From positions 124,001-188,000 of the forward strand of contig JAEWQJ010000033.1 in the NCBI GenBank assembly GCA_023399215.1: a stretch of DNA of 64,000 nucleotides, given 5' to 3'. The stretch comes from Methanobacteriota archaeon (GTDB taxonomy: Archaea; Halobacteriota; Methanosarcinia; Methanosarcinales; Methanosarcinaceae). The notes beneath the pieces are model-generated. The model ran no database searches and was not told the origin of the DNA. It was given only the letters and a program-made list of their open reading frames with translations. The position numbers were made by a program, and so were the translations under genes. Positions 1 to 9,312 of the stretch are shown piece after piece (position 1 is the first letter of the stretch; each line of letters starts with the position of its first letter).

Positions 1-870
1 TATAGTTATGTAATTTCTTTAATTCACATTTATGCCTTACTCTTCGGAATATTCCGGATTTTTTTCGCTTGATTACAAGTTCTGTTTTTGTTTTTATATT
101 AGTTATTTTTATGAACTCTTTTGCAATATGATTTTTAAATAAATCCTGTTATACATAAAAAAACTTTCCCAAATTGCACTAAGATTCCTATTTTAAAGGC
201 AAAATAAGAGTTATTAATGTCTACTGTTTACCTTTGAACTTGAATCTTCCCACAAACTGTTTATATCAAGTAAATTTTTTATAAACAAGGAAGAACTGGA
301 ATCTATCATATTAACCAGAAACTTTCTCTTGAGAAAATTGACCGACCCATAGAGAGACTAAAAACGAAACAAATACAACAAAAGTTATAATTTGTCCTAA
401 TGAAGTTACACCTGGCAAAACATTTCAATTCCGATTATGATGAACAAAGTATATAGAAAAGAAACTCTTTGAACGGGAATTATTTAAAAATAACTTAATC
501 AAAGTTGCGCTGGCATACTCCGCTGCAAGCAACGGGGGTATGTTCGCGCCATCACTCCAAATTCCGTTAAAGAAATAAGAACCCAAAACAATTTAGTCTG
601 AGCAGAAATTAATAATCGAAAATGGAAGAGCATGGCTCTTCGCTGTTTCGAGTGGGTAATTTATATCCACTTCCTATATGTGATAGTGACGTATCTAATA
701 TTTAGAAAAGTTTGTTGTTGAAAACCACATTCAAATTCGATGCTTTTCATTTTGGCCGGGCAGCTGTGTAACTACAAAATTATTTTCATTGGTCATCGGT
801 TAATGAATTTTCTTGCCTGAAAGCTATCGATTTTGCATTAGAATCCGACCTTAAATTTTGGCCTATTTAC
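1..870. other. AT-rich region without a supported gene
   Basis: No convincing gene. A reading frame with no ATG, GTG or TTG runs from about 771 straight into the small coding region at 871, so that gene may be the tail of a longer, decayed one. A GC-richer patch near 505-560 stands out from the AT-rich surroundings, but I recognise no RNA or protein in it. Confidence 0.5.
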
Positions 871-1122
871 ATGAAATCGATACAAGTTTCAGCTCATAAT
901 TTATTAAAATATTTAATAAATGTTGAGGAAATTGACGCAATTTGTCACGATTTATCACTTAACCGAAGATGCATGAAATTATTTTCAACCCATACAAAAC
1001 AGCGAAGAACCGAAATCATATTATCATCAACGGTTACCGAGGAAGTTTTCCATCCCCGCAGCAAACTATCGGGGTATTCGATTGAAATAAACCTATTACA
1101 AAAATTGGAGATTAGATTATGA
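871..1122 (+). CDS. hypothetical 83-aa protein, coupled to acyltransferase
   Basis: Unrecognised 83-residue basic protein with no signal peptide or membrane segment. Its stop codon overlaps the start of the acyltransferase at 1119 as ATGA, which in archaea and bacteria usually means translational coupling, and this is the main reason to take it as real. No good ribosome binding site precedes the ATG at 871, and the frame stays open about 100 bases further upstream without a start. It may therefore be the C-terminal remnant of a larger gene that once stood before the acyltransferase. No function is proposed. Confidence 0.4.
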   Translation: MKSIQVSAHNLLKYLINVEEIDAICHDLSLNRRCMKLFSTHTKQRRTEIILSSTVTEEVFHPRSKLSGYSIEINLLQKLEIRL

Positions 1123-2156
1123 TCTCTCGGTTCTATTCAGAAATAAAAAACAAAATTACTTTAATTGATGGCATTAGTATTATTTTTATTGTACTCTTTC
1201 ACGAGTTAGGTGGAATAAATCGACCAGATGCCATATTTTTGTTAAGATATCTTGCCACATTTGGCCTGGTTTTATTTACATTTTCATCTGGACTTAAGAT
1301 GGGAGTAAATCATTCTGCAGAAATCAACGACAAATCATTTATAAGTAGGTATTTTGTGAAGAGATTCACTCGGTTGTATAAAGCATACATTGGGTATACA
1401 CTGCTGGCTTTTGTTCCTCTATATTGCGTCAGTTATATATCAATTAATTATCTTAACCTAAACTTTGAAGGTATCACGCATTTTTGGAATAATTTAAACA
1501 TAGACGGTTTACTTAAAACTCTAGTTGGAAATAATATTGTTTCTTTTCAATTAGGATATCTAATTTTACTAATTGTAATAACAACTATTTGTTTTACGAT
1601 TATATATTATTTTCAGATTGATGCTTTATTTTATTTAGGAATTCCACTACTGGTATTTGATGTTATTTATAAGGACACTTTAGAACAGTACCCTAGTATT
1701 TTGTTTAATGTCATGATGTATATGCCAGCTTATATTTTTGGAATAGCCTATGGCTACAAGCAATTAGAACGAAATAAACTGTACATTTCATATATTTGTT
1801 CAATAATTTTTGTTGCAATATTTACTATTTCTATAGTTTATCCACAATCGTTTGCATATAAATATGCTATTTTATTATATGGAATAACATTCCCACCATT
1901 TATGATGTTATTTTCTAGACTACTACTAAATTGCAAATACTTAAAAGAATCACTAATGCTATGTGGGAAATATTCATTCCAAATTTATCTATTTCATTGG
2001 CCAATTATCTTACCTGTCTTGGGCAAATTTATTATTACTATTCTCAAAATCAATTACTTTTTCACTCCATATGCTGTAGCAGTCCTTACAATGATTACCT
2101 GTGTCTATGTGTACAAAGTAAGTAAAATATTAAAATTAAATAAGATATTTGAGTAA
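1119..2156 (+). CDS. membrane acyltransferase, acyltransferase_3 family
   Basis: 345-residue polytopic protein with about ten hydrophobic segments. The first segment carries a histidine at about residue 28 in the context VLFHELGG, matching the conserved His of the acyltransferase_3 (OafA/NodX/YrhL) family, which transfers acetyl or other acyl groups to sugars of surface polysaccharides. Length fits the catalytic domain alone, with no C-terminal SGNH domain. GGAGATT lies just before the ATG. It overlaps the preceding 83-aa gene by four bases, and glycosyltransferase genes follow within 5 kb, so O-acylation of an envelope glycan is a reasonable inference. The family call is fairly firm; substrate unknown. 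Confidence 0.72.
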   Translation: MISRFYSEIKNKITLIDGISIIFIVLFHELGGINRPDAIFLLRYLATFGLVLFTFSSGLKMGVNHSAEINDKSFISRYFVKRFTRLYKAYIGYTLLAFVPLYCVSYISINYLNLNFEGITHFWNNLNIDGLLKTLVGNNIVSFQLGYLILLIVITTICFTIIYYFQIDALFYLGIPLLVFDVIYKDTLEQYPSILFNVMMYMPAYIFGIAYGYKQLERNKLYISYICSIIFVAIFTISIVYPQSFAYKYAILLYGITFPPFMMLFSRLLLNCKYLKESLMLCGKYSFQIYLFHWPIILPVLGKFIITILKINYFFTPYAVAVLTMITCVYVYKVSKILKLNKIFE

Positions 2157-2599
2157 TAGAACCAACTTTTGGCAAGTCGATATAAAAATTAAAATCGACT
2201 TACTTCGTTTTTCTATTTCCATGGTTACTGACCAGAAAGGAATTCCTCTTTTTGTGAGAGCACTCTATGGCAACAGTTCCAATAAGAAAGTTCTCATCAA
2301 AACCATAAAGGAACTAACACAGAAACTAACACAGAAACTAACACAGAACCTGAATCTTGATCAGAGAGTATGTCATGTTGCAGGCAGTGCATTTTATACT
2401 GAATAGAATATCAAAGAAGATAGGAACCAACACTTTTTTTATCTTGAGAGTTACTGCAACCATCAATGAAGTAAAGGAACTCTTGATAGTAGACTTAATT
2501 CTGGAAACATGCTCTAATGAACATTATTCTTGTTATGCTGTAAAAAAAGTAATAGAAGAAAATAAATCACCTGATAAGCCCTGTTACAGGCTGCCTTGA
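2157..2599 (+). pseudogene. decayed IS1634/IS4-type transposase
   Basis: Two overlapping frames together read like the middle of an IS1634-family DDE transposase. The first (to about 2405) contains SMVTDQKGIPLFVRALYGNS and ends SAFYTE; the second (from about 2400) continues GTNTFFILRVTATINEVKEL and YSCYAV. These resemble the central part of IS1634 transposases, where the DQ-x-GIPL and A-x-SAFY segments surround catalytic aspartates. A frameshift at about 2400 splits them, and both ends are missing. A 12-base unit is repeated three times near 2312-2350 (protein KLTQKLTQKLTQ), probably by slippage. It cannot be functional. No terminal repeats were found. Confidence 0.65.
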
Positions 2600-2748
2600 T
2601 AAGTCTTCACTACACTTCAGCTTTCTTTTTTGTCCTCTTTTTAGTATTATTTTCGGTCTTGCTTTTAACCTTCTTTTTGGTCTTCTACTAATTCTTCTCT
2701 TAATCTGGCGCTTCAGTTCACTTTACGCTGCTATGTCAGGTTAATATG

Positions 2749-4941
2749 TCAGGTTAATTGAACCTCTTGAACTGCTATGCTCAGCTCCCTGCTGTCTTTA
2801 CTATTTAGCTCTGGAATCTCACATGGGCTTTCAGGCCCTTCTGGCACATGCAGAAGAATGAGATTATCGCCTTTCTTTAAGCTGATCGGAATAGATATAC
2901 TGGAAAAAACTGTACTGATAGTTTGTTTATCTTGAAGAGTTTTGCCATTGTAAACCTCCAGAGTTTTCGGACTGTGGAAACTGCGTGCATTAAAACTTAG
3001 TGTAGCATTTCTGGAGCTATTTGAATAAACTAATATTGTAGCATTATTTGACATCCATCGAGTGGGTTCTACATTTAATTTTTCCAGTGAATTCCATCCG
3101 TCTTTTAAAACCATAAATGGTTTCAGAGGCTCTTTTTTGACGTGATACACAATTAGGGAGTCCTGTTCATAGGTTTTTCGTTCCGCATTGAGATTCATTT
3201 GGATTAGTTTTTCGGCAAAGTTAATCTCCATGTCATTCATATAATTTGTATGCAAAATAATATACGATATGTTATAATAATTTAAAATTGATGTTCCGAC
3301 TTGATCTATATCCTGGTCCAGGATATCATCAGTAGATTGCAAATAGGTTAATTCCCTTACTACAGGTGTATTTAATTCAAAATTTCTCGCAGTAGATGGA
3401 TATCTGGCAGCCCAGTTACCTATGACAGGTTTTCCATGTATTGTCTGGTAATAAATGATGGTTGAACCTGCTACATAATCTTTAGTTGCAGGGATTTCAA
3501 GCAATGCGTAATTACCTTTATCCTGTGAAATATCTTTGTAAAATGAGGGTTCATCGACAGGTGATATAGATACAGGAACTGCTAGATATTCGAAAATTAT
3601 CAAACCAGTTATTACAATTGCAGCCGCCTTTTTATTAATCCTGTGATATTTTAGCAGTTCTGAAGCCCCATAACCCATCAAAACTGCAAATGAGAGCGAA
3701 GCAATTACAAAAAATCTGCCGGTTGTCCGGCAATTGTCCAGAAATGGGATCAAATTATACAAAACTAAATACGGAAGAGGAACAGTAGTATTGAATTCTG
3801 TAAACAAGGTCTTACCGTTTACATGAAGAAGTGGACCAAGGCTGATTATCGAAAAAGACAGGGCAGCTATCAGCCAGAATTTTACATATTTGTTTCCCTT
3901 CAATTTATGAACTGCAAATAAAGAGAGAAAAATCACAGTGTATCCGATGAACATCGTGTTTTCACTGGTATTTCCTGAAAAATTGCTGTAAATATCTTTC
4001 ATAATATTCCCAAAAACGGGATGTAAAACCGAAGGAAGAAAAAAGCTCAGTAAATCCGCTGAATACATAACAGTTTCAGATGGACTTAATTTTAAAAAGT
4101 TATCACTGGATGTTGCTGTTAGAATGTTTTCCAGAGTGAGAGGTATTATACCTATAAATGAGACGAATCCAAATATGGCATACTTGTAAAAGATTCTTTT
4201 CAGTATTTCTTTATAACTTCTGTTCTCTGTTCTTAAAAAAACATATATTTCATATACAAACAGTAACATTACAAAAATGCCCATAAACACCATATATTGA
4301 AGGTCGCTCATGGCTACGAGAATAAAGAATATTCCTGCAAAAAAACTGTTTCGAACTCCACCTTCTTTAAACATTTTCATCAAATACAGAGCGCAGAAAG
4401 GTATCCACTCAATACTTGTTGCCCCAAAATGACCAAGTGAATGTCCAAAATGATAAGGTGAAAAAGCAAACACAATTCCAGCTATAAAAGCAGAAGTCCT
4501 GTCACCGGTCAGATATCTTACAAGCAAATATGTACCATATGCCCCAAAAATAAATGAGAATAACCATAGTATGGTGTATACTACGTGAATTTCCATTATA
4601 CTGGATAACACGTATGAAAGAATTTGATTAAAAGCCGACTGAAAGGGTGAAGCTGGGATTCCATCCGGATAAAATATTAAATAGTCGTGTGTTAATGTTG
4701 TTAGATTAGAGTTGAATATGGCTACTGGCGTATACCAGAGTATTCTTATCCACTGAAATGCGTCTCCGCTTCCCGGAATATAATTGCGTATCTTGAAAAC
4801 TACAGGATAAGTGAGTATAAAAGTTATTAGAGTATAAAGTACTAAGACACTTGTGTGTTCTTTCAAACGTTTTTTCTGAAAACTCAATGTCTGGCTATCA
4901 ACTAAGTGTTTTTTTAGCCATTTCTGTGTACCCGATGTCAT
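2749..4941 (-). CDS. large polytopic GT-C-like membrane protein
   Basis: 730 residues: a short cytosolic N-terminus, about 12-13 membrane segments over residues 30-500, then a soluble extracytoplasmic C-terminal domain of roughly 230 residues rich in beta-strand pattern. This layout, and an acidic first loop (GSGDAFQWIR near residue 57), is typical of GT-C-fold glycosyltransferases and YfhO-like proteins that move sugars from polyprenyl-phosphate carriers on the outer face of the membrane. GAGAGGT precedes the ATG. A dolichyl-phosphate-sugar synthase-like GT2 lies 0.5 kb downstream on the same strand, which could supply a lipid-linked sugar donor. Exact family is uncertain; the membrane topology is clear. 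Confidence 0.6.
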   Translation of the reverse strand: MTSGTQKWLKKHLVDSQTLSFQKKRLKEHTSVLVLYTLITFILTYPVVFKIRNYIPGSGDAFQWIRILWYTPVAIFNSNLTTLTHDYLIFYPDGIPASPFQSAFNQILSYVLSSIMEIHVVYTILWLFSFIFGAYGTYLLVRYLTGDRTSAFIAGIVFAFSPYHFGHSLGHFGATSIEWIPFCALYLMKMFKEGGVRNSFFAGIFFILVAMSDLQYMVFMGIFVMLLFVYEIYVFLRTENRSYKEILKRIFYKYAIFGFVSFIGIIPLTLENILTATSSDNFLKLSPSETVMYSADLLSFFLPSVLHPVFGNIMKDIYSNFSGNTSENTMFIGYTVIFLSLFAVHKLKGNKYVKFWLIAALSFSIISLGPLLHVNGKTLFTEFNTTVPLPYLVLYNLIPFLDNCRTTGRFFVIASLSFAVLMGYGASELLKYHRINKKAAAIVITGLIIFEYLAVPVSISPVDEPSFYKDISQDKGNYALLEIPATKDYVAGSTIIYYQTIHGKPVIGNWAARYPSTARNFELNTPVVRELTYLQSTDDILDQDIDQVGTSILNYYNISYIILHTNYMNDMEINFAEKLIQMNLNAERKTYEQDSLIVYHVKKEPLKPFMVLKDGWNSLEKLNVEPTRWMSNNATILVYSNSSRNATLSFNARSFHSPKTLEVYNGKTLQDKQTISTVFSSISIPISLKKGDNLILLHVPEGPESPCEIPELNSKDSRELSIAVQEVQLT

Positions 4942-5425
4942 TGTACCTCTCAGGGGTAAAACTTGATTATCAGTTTACTCGGTTATTTTTTAAGTTTATT
5001 TGGGATCAGCCTCTAATCCACAACTTAATTAATTTTTGATAATAATAGACATTAGTAACTTTTTTAGTCATTTTGGATTTTTTACTTTTCAATCTTTTTA
5101 AGTTTTCTTGTTCATTTTATAATATATTTAATTTTTATTTTTAACATAGTATAATTTTATATAGAATTTTGGGGGGTATTGTTGACTCAGTAACCCGGAT
5201 TCTGCTGAGAATCAGAAGTAACTCTCTATCTTTTCGTGGTAAATTTGCTATTTTTGCTGGTTATTTCTCCGGCTATGTAGAAAAATTTCTGAAACAATAT
5301 ATCCATTAGTTTGAAGTGAATAGCTGGAATATTCTGGCATAATCCTTATTCATTATTTCAACCTTTTGGGACTGATCTGAATAAGATTTCTAAGCTGGTA
5401 AAACATTAAACCCGAAATAACGCAA
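4942..5425. other. intergenic, no gene seen
   Basis: AT-rich spacer between two minus-strand genes. It includes a run of six G near 5172. It presumably holds the promoter of the 730-aa gene at its left end, but no convincing TATA box could be picked out, and no gene or repeat is supported. Confidence 0.5.
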
Positions 5426-6376
5426 TTACCTGCCATTTTCCAGCTCATAGCTATCGTATTTTATAATATAATCATCATTATTTCTCGAGTTTGTAATCAG
5501 TTCTCCTATCAGTCCAAGGGAAATAAACTGAGCCCCAGTGACTGTAAGCAAGATTCCGAGCATAAGAAGAGGTCTATCTCCGATTTTTAGTCCTGTTGCC
5601 CATAAAAACATTAAATATATGGACATAATTACTCCGGATAACCCGAGAAGAATCCCTATGCCTCCGAAAACGTGTAGAGGCCTCTTTTTGTATATCATCA
5701 GAAATGTAACTGTTATAAGGTCCAGAAATCCTTTCAATAGCCTTTCGACCCCATACTTTGAGTCTCCATGTATTCTCGGGTGATGTTCAACTTCAATCTC
5801 TCCTACAGTATAACCTTTCCAGTAAACAAGAGCCGGGATGTAACGATGAAGCTCTCCATACACATTTATGTTTTTTACAACATAGCTATTGTATGCTTTA
5901 TACCCACAGTTAAAGTCATGAATTTTAACCCCGGTTATGGATCGAGTTAACTGATTAAAGACTTTTGAAGGCAGGGTTTTCGAAATAGGATCCTGTCTTT
6001 TGTTTTTCCAGCCGGAAACCATATCATACTTTGTTAATTTTTCTATGAACCTGGGGATTTCTTTTGGATCGTCCTGCAGATCCCCATCCAGGGTGATGAC
6101 AATATCTCCTTTTGACCTTTTGAATCCGCAAGACAGAGCTGCAGCCTTTCCATAATTTCTCTGAAATCTTACAACCTTAACTTTAGAGTTTTTTATTTTT
6201 TTTATTTTATCAAAAGTACTATCTGTAGACCCATCATCAATGAAAATTATTTCATATGTTTTTTCAATTAGGTGAGGTAGTGAAAGGGCATTGTATAGTT
6301 TCTCATATAATTCCAGTATATTTTCCTCTTCATTATGGACTGGAATTATAATTGATAGATTGGGTTTACTAGACAT
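5426..6376 (-). CDS. GT2 glycosyltransferase, dolichyl-phosphate sugar synthase-like
   Basis: Residues 1-230 are a GT-A domain: IIIPVHNEEENI at the N-terminus, IDDGSTD, and the metal-binding TLDGDLQDDP. Two hydrophobic segments near the C-terminus resemble the DPM1/ArnC/GtrB group, which transfer a sugar from a nucleotide to a polyprenyl phosphate. I place the start at ATG 6376, because AGAGGATA lies just before it and the family motif follows closely; a GTG nine codons upstream (6403) has no such site. About 316 aa, the usual family length. The membrane protein at 2749-4941 is a possible acceptor-side partner. Sugar identity unknown. Confidence 0.85.
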   Translation of the reverse strand: MSSKPNLSIIIPVHNEEENILELYEKLYNALSLPHLIEKTYEIIFIDDGSTDSTFDKIKKIKNSKVKVVRFQRNYGKAAALSCGFKRSKGDIVITLDGDLQDDPKEIPRFIEKLTKYDMVSGWKNKRQDPISKTLPSKVFNQLTRSITGVKIHDFNCGYKAYNSYVVKNINVYGELHRYIPALVYWKGYTVGEIEVEHHPRIHGDSKYGVERLLKGFLDLITVTFLMIYKKRPLHVFGGIGILLGLSGVIMSIYLMFLWATGLKIGDRPLLMLGILLTVTGAQFISLGLIGELITNSRNNDDYIIKYDSYELENGR

Positions 6377-6653
6377 GCATATCCTCTGGAATGAGCGATG
6401 CACTCTGGAAAATACGTTGGAGTACGTGCTGTATAAACTGCTTCTGCCGTATAATTTTTCGATTTTTGAATTGTTTTTTTGAGATGTATATATTTAAGAT
6501 TTATATAAATGTTCAGTTAAATGTTAATGCTCATAAAAAACATAACTATGGGTACTACTGTCCATTATTTGCTGGAGAGTACTGTCCAGTCGTTCTAAAC
6601 ATATGTCGAAATAGTCCAAACCATCGGTACTCAAGCTACCGAGAAAGAGGCTA

Positions 6654-6813
6654 CAACTTAACCCATTCGCACCTATTTTTACTAAATAATGTGAATAAGA
6701 GTTTAACTGCAAAGCAGTCCAAACTGGCAGTGCTCAGACTAAGATGTGAGCCATAACTGTAGCCCATTTTGACCTACCCCCACTAAATAATGTAAATAGG
6801 AATTTAACTACTT
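6654..6813. repeat. imperfect direct repeat, two copies of about 50 bp
   Basis: Two copies, about 6654-6708 and 6764-6813, share the core ACTAAATAATGT-AATA-G-TTTAACT and a preceding CCCATT. By eye they are about three-quarters identical. They look like remains of a duplicated mobile sequence. Confidence 0.5.
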
Positions 6814-7133
6814 TTCTGACTCTTCGTAGTTTTTCTTGATTGTTTTATTTTGGTTGAAAATAATTGCCCAGTTGAAAGAGGAGAACCCTAAATAGATATA
6901 CATCGTTCTTGAGCATTATTTCCAGACAAAATATTTTCAAATACAAAATATTTTCAAATATTACATACATTAGGAGATGCCAAAATGACCTCTTAGAGAC
7001 CTTGAGGGGCTACTTAAAAAGGCTCAACTCGGTTTAATTTCCAGAATTTCTACTGTTCATTATATTTTTTTCTTTGAATTGATGCAAAAACCAATTTGAT
7101 TCTCACTCAAAACCTATTTGATTTTCACTTAGC

Positions 7134-7222
7134 AAGATTTTAAAAATCATATCAGTAAGATTTTAAAATTATATCAGTAAGATTTTAAAATCATATCAGT
7201 AAAATTTTAAAAATCATATCAG
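7134..7222. repeat. tandem array, four units of 21-23 bp
   Basis: Four successive units built on AAGATTTTAAAATCATATCAGT with one-base length and sequence variation. Within each unit GATTTTAAAATC is itself a perfect palindrome. Confidence 0.7.
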
Positions 7223-7271
7223 GATCATTTTTCAGGATCAGAAACTTTACTGGTTGTTCATAACACTAAAT

Positions 7272-7472
7272 TCACAGAAACAACTTTTGTTTTTTGGTCA
7301 GCTCAACATTAATCTGCTGATCCGCAGATTGGGTAGGCACTCTCACGGATGCGGCTGAGGATATAGATCCACACTTTCTGCAGTAGTAAAATTCATTTGA
7401 GCCAAGTACCTGCTTTTTGAGAAGTGCACCACAACGGGTACACTTCAAAGAGAATTCAAACATATTATTCAC
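7272..7472 (-). CDS. small zinc-ribbon protein
   Basis: 66 residues with two cysteine pairs, CTRC at about residue 11 and CRKC at about residue 31, spaced as in a rubredoxin-like or TFIIB-like zinc ribbon. The C-terminus is polar and lysine-rich. There is no signal peptide, so it should be cytosolic. Just upstream on the same strand is a second zinc-ribbon protein of 45 residues (7500-7637), so the pair may be co-transcribed. Small proteins of this kind bind RNA, DNA or protein partners in archaea; the role here is unknown. Confidence rests on the paired cysteines. Confidence 0.6.
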   Translation of the reverse strand: MNNMFEFSLKCTRCGALLKKQVLGSNEFYYCRKCGSISSAASVRVPTQSADQQINVELTKKQKLFL

Positions 7473-7499
7473 TCCAAAGAGAATTCAAACATATTGTGA

Positions 7500-7637
7500 T
7501 TATTCCAGGATTAATAATGGTTCAAGCCTTGCAGTATCTTTCCTTGTCCAGTACCCACACACAGAGCAATACTGAAAATCCCTGAACGTATCATTTTCAA
7601 GCTTGGAGCCACACTTTGGACATTTTTTCAATAGCAT
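7500..7637 (-). CDS. 45-aa zinc-ribbon micro-protein
   Basis: A short frame of 45 codons from ATG at 7637. It contains MLLKKCPKCGSKL, then CSVCGYW about 20 residues later, a complete CxxC-x(n)-CxxC zinc ribbon. AGGAGATT lies 3 bases before the ATG, which strongly supports translation. The stop codon is 27 bases upstream of the start of the next zinc-ribbon gene on the same strand, consistent with a two-gene unit. No other domain fits in this length. Function unknown. Confidence 0.65.
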   Translation of the reverse strand: MLLKKCPKCGSKLENDTFRDFQYCSVCGYWTRKDTARLEPLLILE

Positions 7638-7782
7638 ATAGTAATCTCCTGTTTTCCAAAGATATATAAGATGGATTTAGAACTTATTGTAAAGTTTTCA
7701 TTAGATAAGTGATTCAGCCATCATAGATTTTTAATATTCCATAGAGAAATTGTCTATGTATTCGGCTAAACCAAACCTATAA

Positions 7783-7872
7783 TGGAGGTAATTTGACATT
7801 CAACAGATGCTGTACAATCCAAGTGTCATGGAGGTAACTTGACATTCAACATGCTGTACAATCCAAGTGTCT
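7783..7872. repeat. tandem duplication, two copies of 44-46 bp
   Basis: The segment starting ATGGAGGTAA and ending CAATCCAAGTGTC occurs twice head to tail (7783-7828 and 7829-7872); the second copy lacks two bases. One substitution separates the rest. It looks like a recent duplication beside a minisatellite. Confidence 0.75.
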
Positions 7873-7890
7873 ATTCTTGGGAGGTAGATT

Positions 7891-8147
7891 TTGGTTTGGT
7901 TTGAAGGTGTGGTTTGGTTTGAAGGTGTTTTTTATTTGGTTTGAAGGTGTGGTTTGGTTTGAAGGAGTTTTTTGGTTTGAAGGTGTTTTTGGTTTGTTTT
8001 GAAGGTGTTTTTGGTTTGGTTTGAAGGTGTTTTTGGTTTGGTTTGAAGGTGTTCTTAGTTTGGTTTGAAGGTGTTCTTAGTTTGGTTTGAAGGTGTTTTT
8101 GGTTTGGTTTGAAGGTGTTTGGTTTGGTTTGATTTGATTTGAAGTGT
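7891..8147. repeat. minisatellite, eleven units of about 22 bp
   Basis: Eleven copies of a unit with GAAGGTG followed by T-rich and GGTTT segments, strongly strand-biased: the plus strand has almost no C. It lies just downstream of the secreted protein gene at 8287. On the minus strand it translates as Thr/Lys/Gln/Pro-rich peptide in more than one frame; I take this as a by-product, not a gene. Confidence 0.85.
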
Positions 8148-8286
8148 ATTTTGGTTAAGTATTCGTTTTTCCATACATATGGAAAAAAGATGAAAAGATA
8201 CATTTTTGTATAATCCTTTTTTAACTTTCCGTCTCTTTTCCTTGTTAATTTCCCATCTCACTTTAATCAAGCTTTAAATCCAAAGC

Positions 8287-9207
8287 TTAAGCTTCGGTGC
8301 TGTTATCGGTATTATTTCCAGGCATTCTTCCGGGGCACATTGGGAAGTTACCTCCGTGCTGCATAGAATTTTTGTCGGGACACATTCCTTGATCCATTCC
8401 ATGACCCATTCCCGGCATTCCCTGTGAAGAGAGCATAATCTCTTTAAGGTCTTCAAGAGACTCAGCTGCGTTGATATTGTCCATTAGAGTGGTGAGGTCC
8501 GTGATTTGGTCGTTGAGTTCTGTGACATTCTCGTCGCTATCATCGGTTATGTTTTCACTCTCGCTCACTTTAGCTTGAATGTGTTCAATTTGTTTTTCAA
8601 TTGAGTCAACAGCCTGAGTCTTCATATGAGTTAATACAAATTCTTGCAGTTCTGTTGCACTTGAAGCTGCACTCACATTAGTGGATAAGTCTTCAAGTTC
8701 AGTTATCTGCTCATTAATCATCTCAGTCCTGTTTTCATCAGTAGTGTTTTCAAGCTGCTTGTTAAGCATCTCAGTCATATTTCCAATTGAACTGACAATA
8801 TCGGTCTGGACATCAGTGTAATTGTCATCAGTTACGTTTACGACCTGATCAAGATTAAATAATCCAGGCATTCCACAGGGTCCCTGATTCATTCCATCAG
8901 GTCCTCTGTGCTTCCCATCTGGCCCACATCCGTTCGCTTGTGCCTGATTGAGCAGAACATTCTGAAGCTCGGAGGCATTGGATGTTTCACTTACATTAGT
9001 ATAGAAACTTTGAAGGTTAGAAATTTGTTCACTGATAGAATCAAGTATATCGGCCTGAACGTCGGTGAAATTTTCGTCAGTTATGTTTTGTGCAGGAACA
9101 AATTTTGGACTGTTTTCTGCAGCATAGGCTCCTGAAGGGAGAATACATAACACCATTAGTACCGTTGCAAAACGGGAAATTGATTTTAATGATTTTGTCA
9201 TCTTCAT
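8287..9207 (-). CDS. secreted three-repeat protein with Met/Cys/Gly-rich linkers
   Basis: About 306 residues. An N-terminal signal peptide (basic MTKSLKSISR, then a hydrophobic core ending near GAYA) indicates export. The mature part has three related helical repeats of about 75 residues; each starts with N-I/V-T-D-x-N-x-TDVQ-type sequence and ends in an A-SELQ-type motif. Repeats one and two are separated by a Gly/Cys/Met-rich stretch (CGPDGKHRGPDGM), and the tail has PGMGHGMDQGMCPDK, both resembling soft-metal ligands. Many N-x-S/T sites suggest N-glycosylation. I chose ATG 9207 because GGATGAG precedes it; an upstream frame to 9312 adds an unlikely N-terminus. Family not recognised. Confidence 0.65.
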   Translation of the reverse strand: MKMTKSLKSISRFATVLMVLCILPSGAYAAENSPKFVPAQNITDENFTDVQADILDSISEQISNLQSFYTNVSETSNASELQNVLLNQAQANGCGPDGKHRGPDGMNQGPCGMPGLFNLDQVVNVTDDNYTDVQTDIVSSIGNMTEMLNKQLENTTDENRTEMINEQITELEDLSTNVSAASSATELQEFVLTHMKTQAVDSIEKQIEHIQAKVSESENITDDSDENVTELNDQITDLTTLMDNINAAESLEDLKEIMLSSQGMPGMGHGMDQGMCPDKNSMQHGGNFPMCPGRMPGNNTDNSTEA

Positions 9208-9312
9208 ATTCTCATCCATTCTTGACTTATTCATTGTTCCATTTTTCTTGCAGGCTATCAACCTGCTGACAACCTTGAAATTAGCTGGCTTAAATATAAG
9301 CTTACTTCTCAT

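Larger units (their letters stand above)
6404..7271. other. intergenic repeat-rich region
   Basis: 868 bases without a supported gene. It holds an imperfect direct repeat (6654-6708 and 6764-6813) and a short tandem array (7134-7222), listed separately. Small frames here translate the repeats and show no family features. Confidence 0.5.

Noticed and set aside
505..560. GC-rich patch that could be a structured RNA
   Set aside because: No tRNA or known RNA fold could be drawn, and the arms do not pair convincingly.
7891..8147. CRISPR array
   Set aside because: Units are contiguous with no unique spacers; no cas genes anywhere in the window. The same applies to the arrays at 47195 and 50451.
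7871..8270. Two overlapping Thr/Lys/Pro/Gln-rich frames on the minus strand
   Set aside because: They translate the 22-bp minisatellite in different frames and have no start context or domain.
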